From positions 62,001 to 126,000 of the forward strand of contig CAKVCL010000006.1 in the NCBI GenBank assembly GCA_934725855.1: DNA of 64,000 bases, written 5' to 3'. The notes under the pieces were generated by a model, which saw only the letters and a program-made list of their open reading frames with translations, was not told the origin of the DNA and made no database searches. Positions 52,563 through 60,999 of the stretch are shown here, one piece after another (position 1 is the first letter of the stretch; each line of letters opens with the position of its first letter). This DNA comes from an uncultured Cellulosilyticum sp. (lineage in GTDB: Bacteria > Bacillota > Clostridia > Lachnospirales > Cellulosilyticaceae). The position numbers were made by a program, and so were the translations under genes.

Positions 52563-55500
52563 CTATTTAAAATAATTCATACCTGATTCAAAGAGTTTTT
52601 GATCCTTATTACCAGGAATATTCTTGTGAACACATTCGCCAATACGTTCACTATGTCCCATCTTACCAATAATACGTCCATCTAATGATACAATACCTTC
52701 AATGTTTTCCATACTACCATTAACGTTGACATTACCATCTTGACTTGCAAAACCATTTTCATCTACATATTGGCTAAATACCTGTCCATTTGCAATGAGT
52801 TCATCTAAAACAGCTGTAGGTGCGACGAATCTTCCTTCACCATGAGAAAGTGGAATTTCATAAAGTTCACCAACCTTTACACCATTTAGCCATGGAGAAG
52901 CCACACTTGTAATCTTTGTTTTAGCCATCACGGAAATATGTTTACCAATCGTGTTATAAGTAAGCGTTGGACAGTTGCTATCCATATCACGAATTTCACC
53001 ATATGGAAGAAGTCCTAATTTAACAAGTACTTGGAAACCATTACAAATGCCTAGCATTAAGCCGTCTTCTTTGTAAAGATGTTCATGAATGGCTTCTTTT
53101 AATTTAGCATTTCTAAAGGTTGAAGCAATAAATTTACCACTTCCATCTGGTTCATCCCCTGCTGAGAAGCCACCTGGGAATGCAATAATTTGTGCGTTTT
53201 TGATGCCTTTATATAATCTTTCAATAGATGCTTCAATATCTTCGTTTGTACGATTTAAGAATAAGACTTCATTAACCTTAGCACCTGCTCTTTCAAAAGC
53301 ACGTCTTGTATCTTTCTCACAGTTTGTTCCTGGAAAAACTGGAATTAAAACTTCTGGCTGAGCGACTTTATTTTTAGCCACATAAATCTTTCTTTCTCCG
53401 TTAAAAGTCGCATCCTTTGCTGGTGTTTTAGCATCTACTTTTTGTACAAATACAGATTTTGTTGGCTCAAGCATATTAGAGATAACCTCTTTAAGCGCTA
53501 CTTGAACTCCATTAATATCTAATACCTTATCAGCAGTTGTCTCACCAATTACTTCAAATATATTTGTATCTAATGTATTTGCTACTTCAGGTGATACTTC
53601 TAATACTAAACTACCATAACTTTCTGCAAATGGAGACATATCTTGAACACTAACTTTCACACCAATTTCATTACCGATTGCCATTTGAGCAAGTGCAACT
53701 ACTAAACCACCTTTACCAATAGCATAACTACTAAGTATACTATTTGCTTTTACAAGCTCATAAACTGCGCTGTAAGCTTTGTGTATTTGTTTAAAATCAG
53801 GCATCATTTGTTCATCCATTGGAATAGAAACACGAACGAGTTTACTACCCACTTCTTTTAAGCTACCGCTTACGCATTCTTTCGCATCTCCGACGTTACA
53901 AGTAAAAGAAATAAGGGTTGGAGGCACATTAATGTTCTCAAATGTCCCTGACATACTATCTTTACCACCAATAGCCGCAATACCTAATTCTTTTTGAGCT
54001 TTTAAAGCCCCTAAAAGGGCAGCAACAGGTTTACCCCAACTGGTTTCTCCAGCTAAACGTTCAAAATACTCTTGGAAAGAAAGATAAGTTTTCTTATAAT
54101 CTGCTCCAAGTGCTACGATTTTTGCTAAACTTTCTACGACTGCATAAACCGCACCATGAAATGGAGATTGTTCTGATAAATAAGGATCAAAACCATGTGT
54201 CATAAAGGTAGCTGCGGTTGTTTCTCCTTCTAATACTGGAATTTTAGCCACCATACCATTTTCTTTGGTTAATTGATTCTTACCACCATATGGCATCAAT
54301 ACGCTGCCTGCCCCAATGGTACTATCAAATTGCATGCCTAAACCTTTTTGAATCCCTACATTTAAATCTCTTAAAGTAGCAAGAATGTTATCTTTTGAAA
54401 ATTCTTTCACTTCAATTTTGACTTCTGGAGCGACTACTTTAGCTTCTCTTTGTTGAGTCACACCCGCACTATCAAGAAAACTTCTATCAATATGAACAAT
54501 TTCTTTACCTCTCCATGTCATGACAAGTTGTTTTTCTTCTGTTACTTCCGCTACACAAACTGCCTCTAAGTTTTCTTCGTGTGCAAGTTCAATGACTTTA
54601 TCTAAATCTTTACGGTCAATGGCAATTGCCATACGTTCTTGTGATTCAGAAATAGCAAGTTCTGTCCCATCAAGTCCCATATATTTAACCGGTACAAGGT
54701 CAAGGTTAATACGAAGCCCTTCCGCAATTTCACCAATCGCTACACAAACACCACCTGCACCAAAGTCATTACAACGTTTAATGCATTTTGAAAAGTCAGC
54801 ATTTCTAAATAATCTTTGAAGCTTTCTTTCTACTACAGGGTTTCCTTTTTGAACTTCAGAGCCACATGTGTAAAGAGATTCTTCTGTATGTTCTTTAGAA
54901 GATCCTGTTGCACCCCCACAACCATCACGACCTGTTGCACCACCTAGTAAAATAATCACATCACCAGGTGTTGGTTCTTCATGTTTTACATTCGCACGTT
55001 TGACTGCACCGACTACTGCACCGACTTCAAGACGTTTTGCTTTATAGCCCTCATGATAGTATTCTTTAACTTCACCCGTTGCAAGTCCAATTTGGTTCCC
55101 ATATGAACTATAACCATTCGCAGCGGTTTTCGTAATCACACGTTGTGGTAATTTACCAGCAATGGTATTTTCAAGAGGTTCATTAGGATCTGCTGCGCCT
55201 GTTACACGCATCGCTTGGTAAACATAGCTACGTCCTGAAAGTGGGTCACGAATCGCACCCCCAAGACATGTAGCAGCGCCACCAAATGGTTCAATTTCTG
55301 TTGGATGGTTATGCGTTTCATTTTTGAAGAGCACAAGATATTCTTCCTCTTTGTCTCCAATTTTAATGTTTTCTTTAATCGTACAAGCATTGATTTCTGC
55401 TGTTTCAAATAATTCCTTAAGCTGACCATGTTTTTTAAGATATTTCACAATAATGGTTGCCATATCCATTAAAGTGACTTTTTTAGCTTTCTTAGTATGG

Positions 55501-56282
55501 ACTTCTTCACGCATAGCATAGTATTCATCCAATGCTGTTTTAATAGGCTCTGCGTATTTGCCATCTTCTACTTCAATTTTTATGAGTTCTGTCATGAAAG
55601 TGGTATGACGACAGTGGTCTGACCAATACGTATCCACTACTTTTAATTCTGTAAAACTCGGCTCTCTATCTACCCCTTTAAAATAGTCTTGGAAATACAC
55701 TAAGTCTTCAAGGCTCATGGCAAGTCCTTGTGCCTTTCTAAAGTTTTCAAGTGCTTCTTTGTCCATTTTATTAAAGCCTTCAAGAACCTTAACATCCTCT
55801 GGAACAGGATATTCCATATCTAGGTTTGTTTTTTTATCAAGTGAAACTTCTTCAGCTTCTACTGGATTAATGACACTTGCTTTAATTTTTTCTTTTTCTG
55901 CTTCTGTTAATGTACCAGAAATTAAATAAACTTTTGCAGTTTGTACCGTTGGTTTCACTTTACTATCTAAAATTCGTAAACATTGTTCGCAAGAATCCGC
56001 ACGTTGATCATATTGACCCTTTAAATAACTTACTGCAAATACAAATTCATTACCAAACTCAATGTCCTCTTCAACTAAAACATCTGCCTGAGGTTCAGAA
56101 AAAATAGTACATAAAGCATTTTGGTATGCTTCCTTAGAAATATGTTCTATATCATATCGATTTAAAATCCTTACATTCGTTACGGTTTCAATATGTAAGA
56201 AGTCTTTTAATTCGCTTTCCATTCGCTTTGCTTCAACATTAAATCCTTCTTTTTTCTCAACATACACTCTGAAAACACTCAT
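52563..56282 (-). CDS. purL: phosphoribosylformylglycinamidine synthase, single-chain
   Basis: A 1239-residue fused enzyme, step 4, found in Clostridia and Proteobacteria in place of separate PurS, PurQ and PurL. The synthase part shows SDHCRHTTF, LVLFKNETHNHPTEIEPFGGA and GGKDSMSGTF. The C-terminal glutaminase (about 980-1239) has the triad Cys in GICNGFQ, with His and Glu near the end (PLSHGEGRF, HSERIGE). GAAAGGGGAACCAC precedes the ATG. It is the first gene of the pur operon. Confidence 0.96.
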   Translation of the reverse strand: MSVFRVYVEKKEGFNVEAKRMESELKDFLHIETVTNVRILNRYDIEHISKEAYQNALCTIFSEPQADVLVEEDIEFGNEFVFAVSYLKGQYDQRADSCEQCLRILDSKVKPTVQTAKVYLISGTLTEAEKEKIKASVINPVEAEEVSLDKKTNLDMEYPVPEDVKVLEGFNKMDKEALENFRKAQGLAMSLEDLVYFQDYFKGVDREPSFTELKVVDTYWSDHCRHTTFMTELIKIEVEDGKYAEPIKTALDEYYAMREEVHTKKAKKVTLMDMATIIVKYLKKHGQLKELFETAEINACTIKENIKIGDKEEEYLVLFKNETHNHPTEIEPFGGAATCLGGAIRDPLSGRSYVYQAMRVTGAADPNEPLENTIAGKLPQRVITKTAANGYSSYGNQIGLATGEVKEYYHEGYKAKRLEVGAVVGAVKRANVKHEEPTPGDVIILLGGATGRDGCGGATGSSKEHTEESLYTCGSEVQKGNPVVERKLQRLFRNADFSKCIKRCNDFGAGGVCVAIGEIAEGLRINLDLVPVKYMGLDGTELAISESQERMAIAIDRKDLDKVIELAHEENLEAVCVAEVTEEKQLVMTWRGKEIVHIDRSFLDSAGVTQQREAKVVAPEVKIEVKEFSKDNILATLRDLNVGIQKGLGMQFDSTIGAGSVLMPYGGKNQLTKENGMVAKIPVLEGETTAATFMTHGFDPYLSEQSPFHGAVYAVVESLAKIVALGADYKKTYLSFQEYFERLAGETSWGKPVAALLGALKAQKELGIAAIGGKDSMSGTFENINVPPTLISFTCNVGDAKECVSGSLKEVGSKLVRVSIPMDEQMMPDFKQIHKAYSAVYELVKANSILSSYAIGKGGLVVALAQMAIGNEIGVKVSVQDMSPFAESYGSLVLEVSPEVANTLDTNIFEVIGETTADKVLDINGVQVALKEVISNMLEPTKSVFVQKVDAKTPAKDATFNGERKIYVAKNKVAQPEVLIPVFPGTNCEKDTRRAFERAGAKVNEVLFLNRTNEDIEASIERLYKGIKNAQIIAFPGGFSAGDEPDGSGKFIASTFRNAKLKEAIHEHLYKEDGLMLGICNGFQVLVKLGLLPYGEIRDMDSNCPTLTYNTIGKHISVMAKTKITSVASPWLNGVKVGELYEIPLSHGEGRFVAPTAVLDELIANGQVFSQYVDENGFASQDGNVNVNGSMENIEGIVSLDGRIIGKMGHSERIGECVHKNIPGNKDQKLFESGMNYFK

Positions 56283-56325
56283 TGTGGTTCCCCTTTCAAA
56301 AGAATTGACCTGAATATCTACTAAA

Positions 56326-56354
56326 AGAGTACCATAATTAGATTTTTACGTCAA
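56326..56354 (-). promoter_or_regulatory. sigma-A promoter of the pur operon
   Basis: Minus strand: -35 TTGACG, 17-bp spacer, -10 TACTCT, about 40 bp before the purL start. The PurR-type operator lies directly upstream of the -35. Confidence 0.8.
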
Positions 56355-56358
56355 TACA

Positions 56359-56402
56359 AAATTCGAACATTATCAATTAGTTTTGTTATAAAGTTCGATT
56401 AA
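56359..56402 (-). promoter_or_regulatory. PurR-type operator (two inverted PurBoxes)
   Basis: CGAAC and GTTCG in inverted orientation, each in an A/T-rich context matching 11 or so of 13 positions of the B. subtilis PurBox (AWWWCCGAACWWT). The boxes are 18 bp apart, against 16-17 in Bacillus. The placement just upstream of the -35 fits PurR control. The rest of the gap up to 56586 shows no other recognisable site. Confidence 0.7.
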
Positions 56403-56586
56403 AAGGGTGTTCTATATTATTTTACGATTAATATACTGTTTTTTTACATATTTTCAGCTTAATTTTTCATGAATAGCTTTTAATTTTCCGAACGTTATTT
56501 GAAATAGATTAGTCTATTTTCCTTTTTTATTCGTTTTCTATCCTAGTATATCCACCTTTTCTATAAATTCAATTAATAAACCAACT

Positions 56587-56650
56587 AAAAATGGAGCAAA
56601 ATGATCATCAGTATCTTTATACTGACTTCTTGATCATCTTGCTCCATTTT
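56587..56650 (-). terminator. long hairpin terminator of spoIIA operon
   Basis: AAAATGGAGCAA/TTGCTCCATTTT with further pairing of ATGATCA, near the sigF stop; the right arm overlaps the stop codon. Confidence 0.9.
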
Positions 56651-57368
56651 ATTGTTCAATCATTAATTTCATTTTCTTTAAAACACGCTTTTCAATACGA
56701 GATGCTTGAACTTGCGAAATATGAAGTGCCTGCGCAATCTCTGTTTGTGTATGATCTTCAAAAAAACGCATCGTGATAAGTTCTCTTTCTATAGGAAGTA
56801 ATCTTTCCATAATTTCAGTAAGCATCATTTTATCCACAATGCTATTTTGCACAACAGGTGACTCATCAATTTTTTCACCTAACGTGATAGGTTTGCCATC
56901 TCCCTCAAAAATAATAGCATTAAGGGATTCTACCTCAGCACTCGATTCTAATGCATAAGCAACCTCTTCTACTTCCATTTCTAACCCTGCTGCAATCTCA
57001 CTAATGGTAGGTTCACGGTTAAATTCCTTTACAAGTTCCTCTTTAATCATTCTGGCTTTGTAAGCTGTTTCTTTTAATGAACGACTTACTTTAAGCATGC
57101 CATCATCTCGTAAAAAACGTCTAATTTCACCCACAATCATAGGTACTGCATAAGTTGAAAACTTAACATTATAGTTTAAATCAAATTTATCAATACTTTT
57201 AATCAGACCAATGCAACCTATTTGGAATAAATCTTCTAGTTCATAGCCACGTCCAATAAATCTCCTTACAAGACTCCAAACAAGTCCCATATTTTCATCA
57301 ACCAATTGATCTTTTGCCTTCTCATCTCCTTGCTGAGCACGAAGAATAAGTTCTAAGGTATGTTCCAT
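56649..57368 (-). CDS. sigF: RNA polymerase sporulation sigma factor SigF
   Basis: A 239-residue sigma factor, the first forespore-specific one. Region 2 shows GYELEDLFQIGCIGLIK and NVKFSTYAVPMIVGEI; region 3 KVSRSLKETA; region 4.2 TQTEIAQALHISQVQASRIE. It follows spoIIAB by 22 bp, as in all known spoIIA operons. AGGTGGGATAAT precedes the ATG. Confidence 0.96.
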   Translation of the reverse strand: MEHTLELILRAQQGDEKAKDQLVDENMGLVWSLVRRFIGRGYELEDLFQIGCIGLIKSIDKFDLNYNVKFSTYAVPMIVGEIRRFLRDDGMLKVSRSLKETAYKARMIKEELVKEFNREPTISEIAAGLEMEVEEVAYALESSAEVESLNAIIFEGDGKPITLGEKIDESPVVQNSIVDKMMLTEIMERLLPIERELITMRFFEDHTQTEIAQALHISQVQASRIEKRVLKKMKLMIEQ

Positions 57369-57390
57369 ATTATCCCACCTTTTCCCTTAG

Positions 57391-57819
57391 CTATTTTCTA
57401 AGAGATTTGATCATTTTTACTGTTGTACCATCGCCTAGGTGTGAACATACTTCAACTTCATCCATCATTTCCTGCATGACTGTAAAACCTAGTCCTGCAC
57501 GTTCCTCATCAAGAGAAGTCGTATATAGTGGTTGCATCGCTTCTTCAATACTTCCTATCCCTTTTCCTTGATCCATAATAGTAATTTCAATCTTTCGCCC
57601 TTCATAAGCACATTTTACCATTACTTGCCCTTCATTTTTTCCTTCATATCCATGAATAATGGCATTGGTTACTGCTTCAGATACTGCCATCTTAATATCA
57701 TATAATTCCTCTACTGTAGGATCTAATTGTGAGATAAAAGCACTAATCGCTACTCTAGCAAAGGCTTCATTAACAGATTGACTCAAAAAATGTATCTGCA
57801 TCTCATTTTTCTTTGGCAA
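57391..57819 (-). CDS. spoIIAB: anti-sigma F factor SpoIIAB
   Basis: A 142-residue kinase and anti-sigma factor that holds SigF and phosphorylates SpoIIAA. The ATPase fold shows EAVTNAIIHGYEG (N-box), DQGKGI (G1) and GLGFTVMQEMMDEV. I place the start at a TTG, 7 nt after AAGGGGG; the protein then begins MPKKNEMQIHFLS, close to the known N-terminus. The longer frame (to 57837) contains the ribosome site itself. Confidence 0.94.
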   Translation of the reverse strand: MPKKNEMQIHFLSQSVNEAFARVAISAFISQLDPTVEELYDIKMAVSEAVTNAIIHGYEGKNEGQVMVKCAYEGRKIEITIMDQGKGIGSIEEAMQPLYTTSLDEERAGLGFTVMQEMMDEVEVCSHLGDGTTVKMIKSLRK

Positions 57820-57842
57820 TTTCTTTCCCCCTTGCACTTTTC

Positions 57843-58175
57843 TTACGCTAATTCTTTCATTGCTTCCTGCTTATTAGAATAGGCCTTCATAAGCTTACAT
57901 ACATTACTCATATTCAATATTCTTTCAATATCTTTAGGCACACCATATAACCCAACTCGTCCTCCACCAATAGCAACTAATCTATATCTACCCATTAACA
58001 TTCCTATGCCAGAGCTATCCATAAAGGTTACTTTTTCAAAATCAAATAATAAATTTTTGGCTCTCTTTTTCTGATAATTTCTATCTACTGCCTGCCTAAT
58101 TGCTACACATGTATGATGATCAATTTCCCCCATTAATGCTACGACCAACGTTGTGTCTAGCATATCAAATTCCAT
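57843..58175 (-). CDS. spoIIAA: anti-sigma F factor antagonist SpoIIAA
   Basis: A 110-residue STAS-domain protein. When dephosphorylated it frees SigF from SpoIIAB. The phosphorylation Ser is in FMDSSGIGMLMGRY. The ATG at 58175 has GAGAAGG at 8 nt, with GGAGG further up; a longer frame to 58301 runs through the promoter and is not real. Confidence 0.95.
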   Translation of the reverse strand: MEFDMLDTTLVVALMGEIDHHTCVAIRQAVDRNYQKKRAKNLLFDFEKVTFMDSSGIGMLMGRYRLVAIGGGRVGLYGVPKDIERILNMSNVCKLMKAYSNKQEAMKELA

Positions 58176-58218
58176 TTGCAAAACCTTCTCTCCTCCTTGT
58201 TCAAAATTGTCTACAAAT

Positions 58219-58247
58219 AGAATAATCTGATTTCCAGTAATTGTCAA
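58219..58247 (-). promoter_or_regulatory. promoter of the spoIIA operon, sigma-A-like
   Basis: Minus strand: -35 TTGACA, 17-bp spacer, -10 TATTCT, 44 bp before spoIIAA. This is a near-ideal vegetative promoter; B. subtilis uses sigma-H here. I see no convincing sigma-H pair (AGGA.. and GAAT). Confidence 0.7.
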
Positions 58248-58287
58248 TCTTTTTAATTGATAAAAATGGATTTTTTTTACTTCCCTT

Positions 58288-59661
58288 TTATAAATCACCA
58301 ATACTCTCTAAGTGAGATTGTGCATTGTAATATTCAGTTGTATTAGGATAAGTTGCTATTACCTCATCATAATATTTTTTAGCCGTATCAATATTATCTA
58401 TTTTTTCATAAGACCTTCCTAAATAATAAAGTGATTTTCGTGCTGGCCGCTCTTTAGGTTCATAAATAATCAAGGTTTCAAATGATGTAATAGCCTGTGT
58501 ATAATCTCCACGATTATAGGCTTTAATTCCCTCATTATATAGTGCATCAACTGCTCTTGGATAAGTTTCTTCCTTTAATTCATTATACGTTTCTAGATCT
58601 TTTTCTTCTAAATTACTCATTGCAATACTATAAACCGTTTTTGCAGCTTCGATATACTCTCTCTCTCTAAATAAGTTTTTAGCTGAACTTAGTTTTTCCT
58701 TTTGACTAATGGTTGTGACTTGTGTTTTATAGTCCTCAATTTCATTTTCAAATTTACTTTTCTCATCTTCTAACGCTTCAAGTTTCGTTTCATAATCATT
58801 AGTGAGCATCATTAACTCTTGTGACAACTCGTCTCGTTCCTCGGCCAGCTGCTTATTTTCTAGTTTATAGCCATTTACTTCATTAGGCAAAATTAGATAT
58901 TTTCCTATAATTACAACTGATAATACACCTAATACAAAATAAAGCAAAGCTCGCCTATACATCGCACTTCTATCTAATATCTTATGAATATTACTTTCTC
59001 TAGTAGGTTTGTATTCTATCTCATAAGGCTCTACCGTCTCTGTATTTTCACCACTTAAAATTTTGGAATACATCAATGCTTTTTTATGTCCTTCATCAAT
59101 AGCTAGTACCCTCTTTACTTGTTCATTGGCTTTATGATACTGTTTCTGTTGTATATAGACTAAAGCTAATAACGCTCTAGCTTCTATAAAATTAGGTTGC
59201 ATGGCAACTGCTTTTTTCAACCGAATAAGTGCCATATCTATATCTTCTTGCCTTAAATAACTTAACGATTTATTATAAAGGTTAATTGCCTCTCTATTAG
59301 CCTCCAAATACTTAGGCTGTTTATGTACTTTTTCTATATATATGTTAGCCAAATTATCTTCCTTTTGAAGAAATTGACTCATAACCCATTCCTTTAATGC
59401 ATCTCCTAACTGGCCCATCTCAAAATAAATGAGTCCCAAAAGATTTCTTGCATCAATATTATAACGATATAAGGTGATTGCCTTTTCCAAGAAAGTACAA
59501 GCTAGTGACAATTCTTTTCGCTTAGCCGCCTCCAGTCCCTTATTATAATAAAAGGCACTTTTTTCCCATACTTTCTTAAAAGGTTCTATTCTTTCTAAAC
59601 AAACATTACAAAACAGGCCATACTTAATGATATTTCCACAGTAAGGGCATTTATATTCCAT
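58288..59661 (-). CDS. zinc-ribbon TPR membrane protein with coiled coil
   Basis: A 457-residue protein. A four-cysteine ribbon at the start (CPYCG near 5-9 and CNVC near 18-21) is followed by TPR-like helices (about 30-205). Then come a single membrane helix (about 236-258), a coiled coil (about 265-325, many Leu/Glu/Lys), and another TPR set outside (about 330-450). The zinc ribbon and first TPRs would face the cytosol. It is probably a scaffold. It lies directly upstream of the spoIIA promoter and 3 bp after a small unlisted gene. It is not a named sporulation gene to my knowledge. Confidence 0.7.
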   Translation of the reverse strand: MEYKCPYCGNIIKYGLFCNVCLERIEPFKKVWEKSAFYYNKGLEAAKRKELSLACTFLEKAITLYRYNIDARNLLGLIYFEMGQLGDALKEWVMSQFLQKEDNLANIYIEKVHKQPKYLEANREAINLYNKSLSYLRQEDIDMALIRLKKAVAMQPNFIEARALLALVYIQQKQYHKANEQVKRVLAIDEGHKKALMYSKILSGENTETVEPYEIEYKPTRESNIHKILDRSAMYRRALLYFVLGVLSVVIIGKYLILPNEVNGYKLENKQLAEERDELSQELMMLTNDYETKLEALEDEKSKFENEIEDYKTQVTTISQKEKLSSAKNLFREREYIEAAKTVYSIAMSNLEEKDLETYNELKEETYPRAVDALYNEGIKAYNRGDYTQAITSFETLIIYEPKERPARKSLYYLGRSYEKIDNIDTAKKYYDEVIATYPNTTEYYNAQSHLESIGDL

Positions 59662-59664
59662 AGC

Positions 59665-59841
59665 TTATTGCTCCTTATCACTAAATTCATTTTTATCAAT
59701 CATCCTGCCCTTACCACTTCTCATTCCCTCTTTAATAAGATCAATGACATCTCTTAAATCTTCTGTAGCCATTTGTTCTTCTAAAGCATCTATTCCTAAT
59801 ATCGGTTTAAACTTTTCAAGTTCTTCTGTAAAATTTAACAT
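59665..59841 (-). CDS. small acidic hypothetical protein, 58 aa
   Basis: ATG with an AGGAGAGGAAATAT ribosome site, 58 codons, TAA. The product is polar, begins MLNFTEELEKFKPILGID, and is mostly helix-prone with an internal LRDVIDLIKEGM. Its end (DKEQ-stop) contains the AAGGAG ribosome site of the next gene, 3 bp away, so the two are translationally linked. I do not recognise the family. The codon use is like its neighbours. Confidence 0.65.
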   Translation of the reverse strand: MLNFTEELEKFKPILGIDALEEQMATEDLRDVIDLIKEGMRSGKGRMIDKNEFSDKEQ

Positions 59842-60055
59842 ATATTTCCTCTCCTGATTATTTTATCACCATCTGATCTAGTTTCTATACATTAATACTA
59901 CATCCTTCAATGTTTATTCGCAATATATCACCCATTTATTTCCTAACTTCTCCACCTTTTACACGTTTTTTCTCATTCGCTTCAAAATTCCTATTTCTGC
60001 TTGACATCATCCTTAAAACTCTGTACCCTAATACTTAAACGGTACTATCGTGGTA

Positions 60056-60061
60056 TATAAT
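60056..60061 (+). promoter_or_regulatory. -10 box upstream of ArsR-type gene
   Basis: TATAAT, 31 bp before the ATG. The -35 is not clear (ACTTAA at about 17 bp). GGTA/TACC half-sites nearby may be part of an operator, not resolved. Confidence 0.4.
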
Positions 60062-60092
60062 GATAAAAAAGATATAGCAAAAGAGGTGCTCT

Positions 60093-60449
60093 ATGTCACA
60101 AAATGATGATGTATGTGCTTGCACAATGATCCACGAAGATATTGTTCAAGCCGTTTCAAGTCAAATGCTTCCTCAAGAGATCTGTACAAATTTAGCTGAG
60201 CTCTTTAAAATTTTCGGTGATGCAACTCGCATCAAATTATTACATGCTTTAAAATGTTCTGAAATGTGTGTATGTGACCTAGCAGCTTGTCTTTGTATGA
60301 CTCAGTCTGCTATTTCCCATCAGCTTCGAGTATTGAAGGCTTTCAATTTAGTCAAAGCACGTAAGCAAGGCAAAGTTGTTTACTATTCTTTAGCAGATTC
60401 TCATATTACTGCACTTCTTGACATTGGACTTGAACATATAAACGAATAA
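60093..60449 (+). CDS. ArsR/SmtB family metal-responsive regulator (CadC-like)
   Basis: A 118-residue winged-helix repressor. The helix CLCMTQSAISHQLRVLKAFNLV binds DNA; GKVVYYSLAD is the wing. Cys in MCVCDLA at about 66-70 matches the CadC alpha-3 metal site, and a CAC pair near the N-terminus (8-10) can complete it; the C-terminal DSHITALLDIGLEH holds His/Asp of an alpha-5 site. Cd/Pb/Zn sensing is likely. No P-type ATPase or metal exporter is next to it. GAGGTGCTCT precedes the ATG. Confidence 0.85.
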   Translation: MSQNDDVCACTMIHEDIVQAVSSQMLPQEICTNLAELFKIFGDATRIKLLHALKCSEMCVCDLAACLCMTQSAISHQLRVLKAFNLVKARKQGKVVYYSLADSHITALLDIGLEHINE

Positions 60450-60482
60450 AAAAAGACTACTTAAGGTAGTCTTTTTTTATTC
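60445..60482. terminator. bidirectional terminator
   Basis: AATAAAAAAAGACTAC/GTAGTCTTTTTTTATT with tiny loop. It includes the ArsR stop codon and codes for the last residues (KKRLP) of the converging small gene. Confidence 0.92.
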
Positions 60483-60754
60483 GTTCTATTCATTTCTGCA
60501 TTTCGTTCTTTTCTTTTTTCATTAAGGTCAATCACCTTTTGGTGTTGATTAATCCCAATCTTAACTTGGTTTTCTTTTTTCTTTGAGTTAGAAGGATATG
60601 ATTTTACCACATTACTTTTTAGTTGTTGACGCTGCTTTAGCTTTTTGCTTTGATTTTGATGACCCATTTCTCTTCTTTGCTCAATTATAATATGAGCAAT
60701 TATTAATCCCAAAAAGCATACACAACCTAACGTCGTAATCATTGCTATATTCAT
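60461..60754 (-). CDS. small membrane protein with basic tail
   Basis: A 97-residue protein. One N-terminal helix (about 4-24), then a long Lys/Gln/Asn/Arg-rich cytosolic tail. GGGGGATGAGAT precedes the ATG. No homologue recognised. The 3' end is the terminator shared with the ArsR gene. Charged tails like this often bind membranes or nucleic acid, but no function is claimed. Confidence 0.55.
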   Translation of the reverse strand: MNIAMITTLGCVCFLGLIIAHIIIEQRREMGHQNQSKKLKQRQQLKSNVVKSYPSNSKKKENQVKIGINQHQKVIDLNEKRKERNAEMNRTNKKRLP

Positions 60755-60999
60755 ATCTCATCCCCCACTTCAAACCACTAATCTTTATTCTATTTTACTC
60801 ACTTTCAGGCTTATCCTATCTCTATTTTTATTAAATTTTTACGATTATATTTTACTTTCAAAGCCTTAAGTAAGTAATCTTTTCTTTATATTTTATATTA
60901 TATCACATTTTATTGTAAATATCATCTAAAACACTCTAGTCCTTTAAATTCAATATTTAAATTTCTTTCCTAAATAGATTAGTCGTTTATCGTAAAGTT

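Noticed and set aside
52563..56282. Several long plus-strand frames across the pur genes
   Set aside because: All are shadows of strongly conserved minus-strand enzymes and lack ribosome sites.
56283..56600. Purine riboswitch before purL
   Set aside because: No core motif; a PurR-type operator explains control.
58176..58301. Extended N-terminus of SpoIIAA
   Set aside because: The extension covers the promoter and overlaps the upstream gene; the known N-terminus and ribosome site are at 58175.
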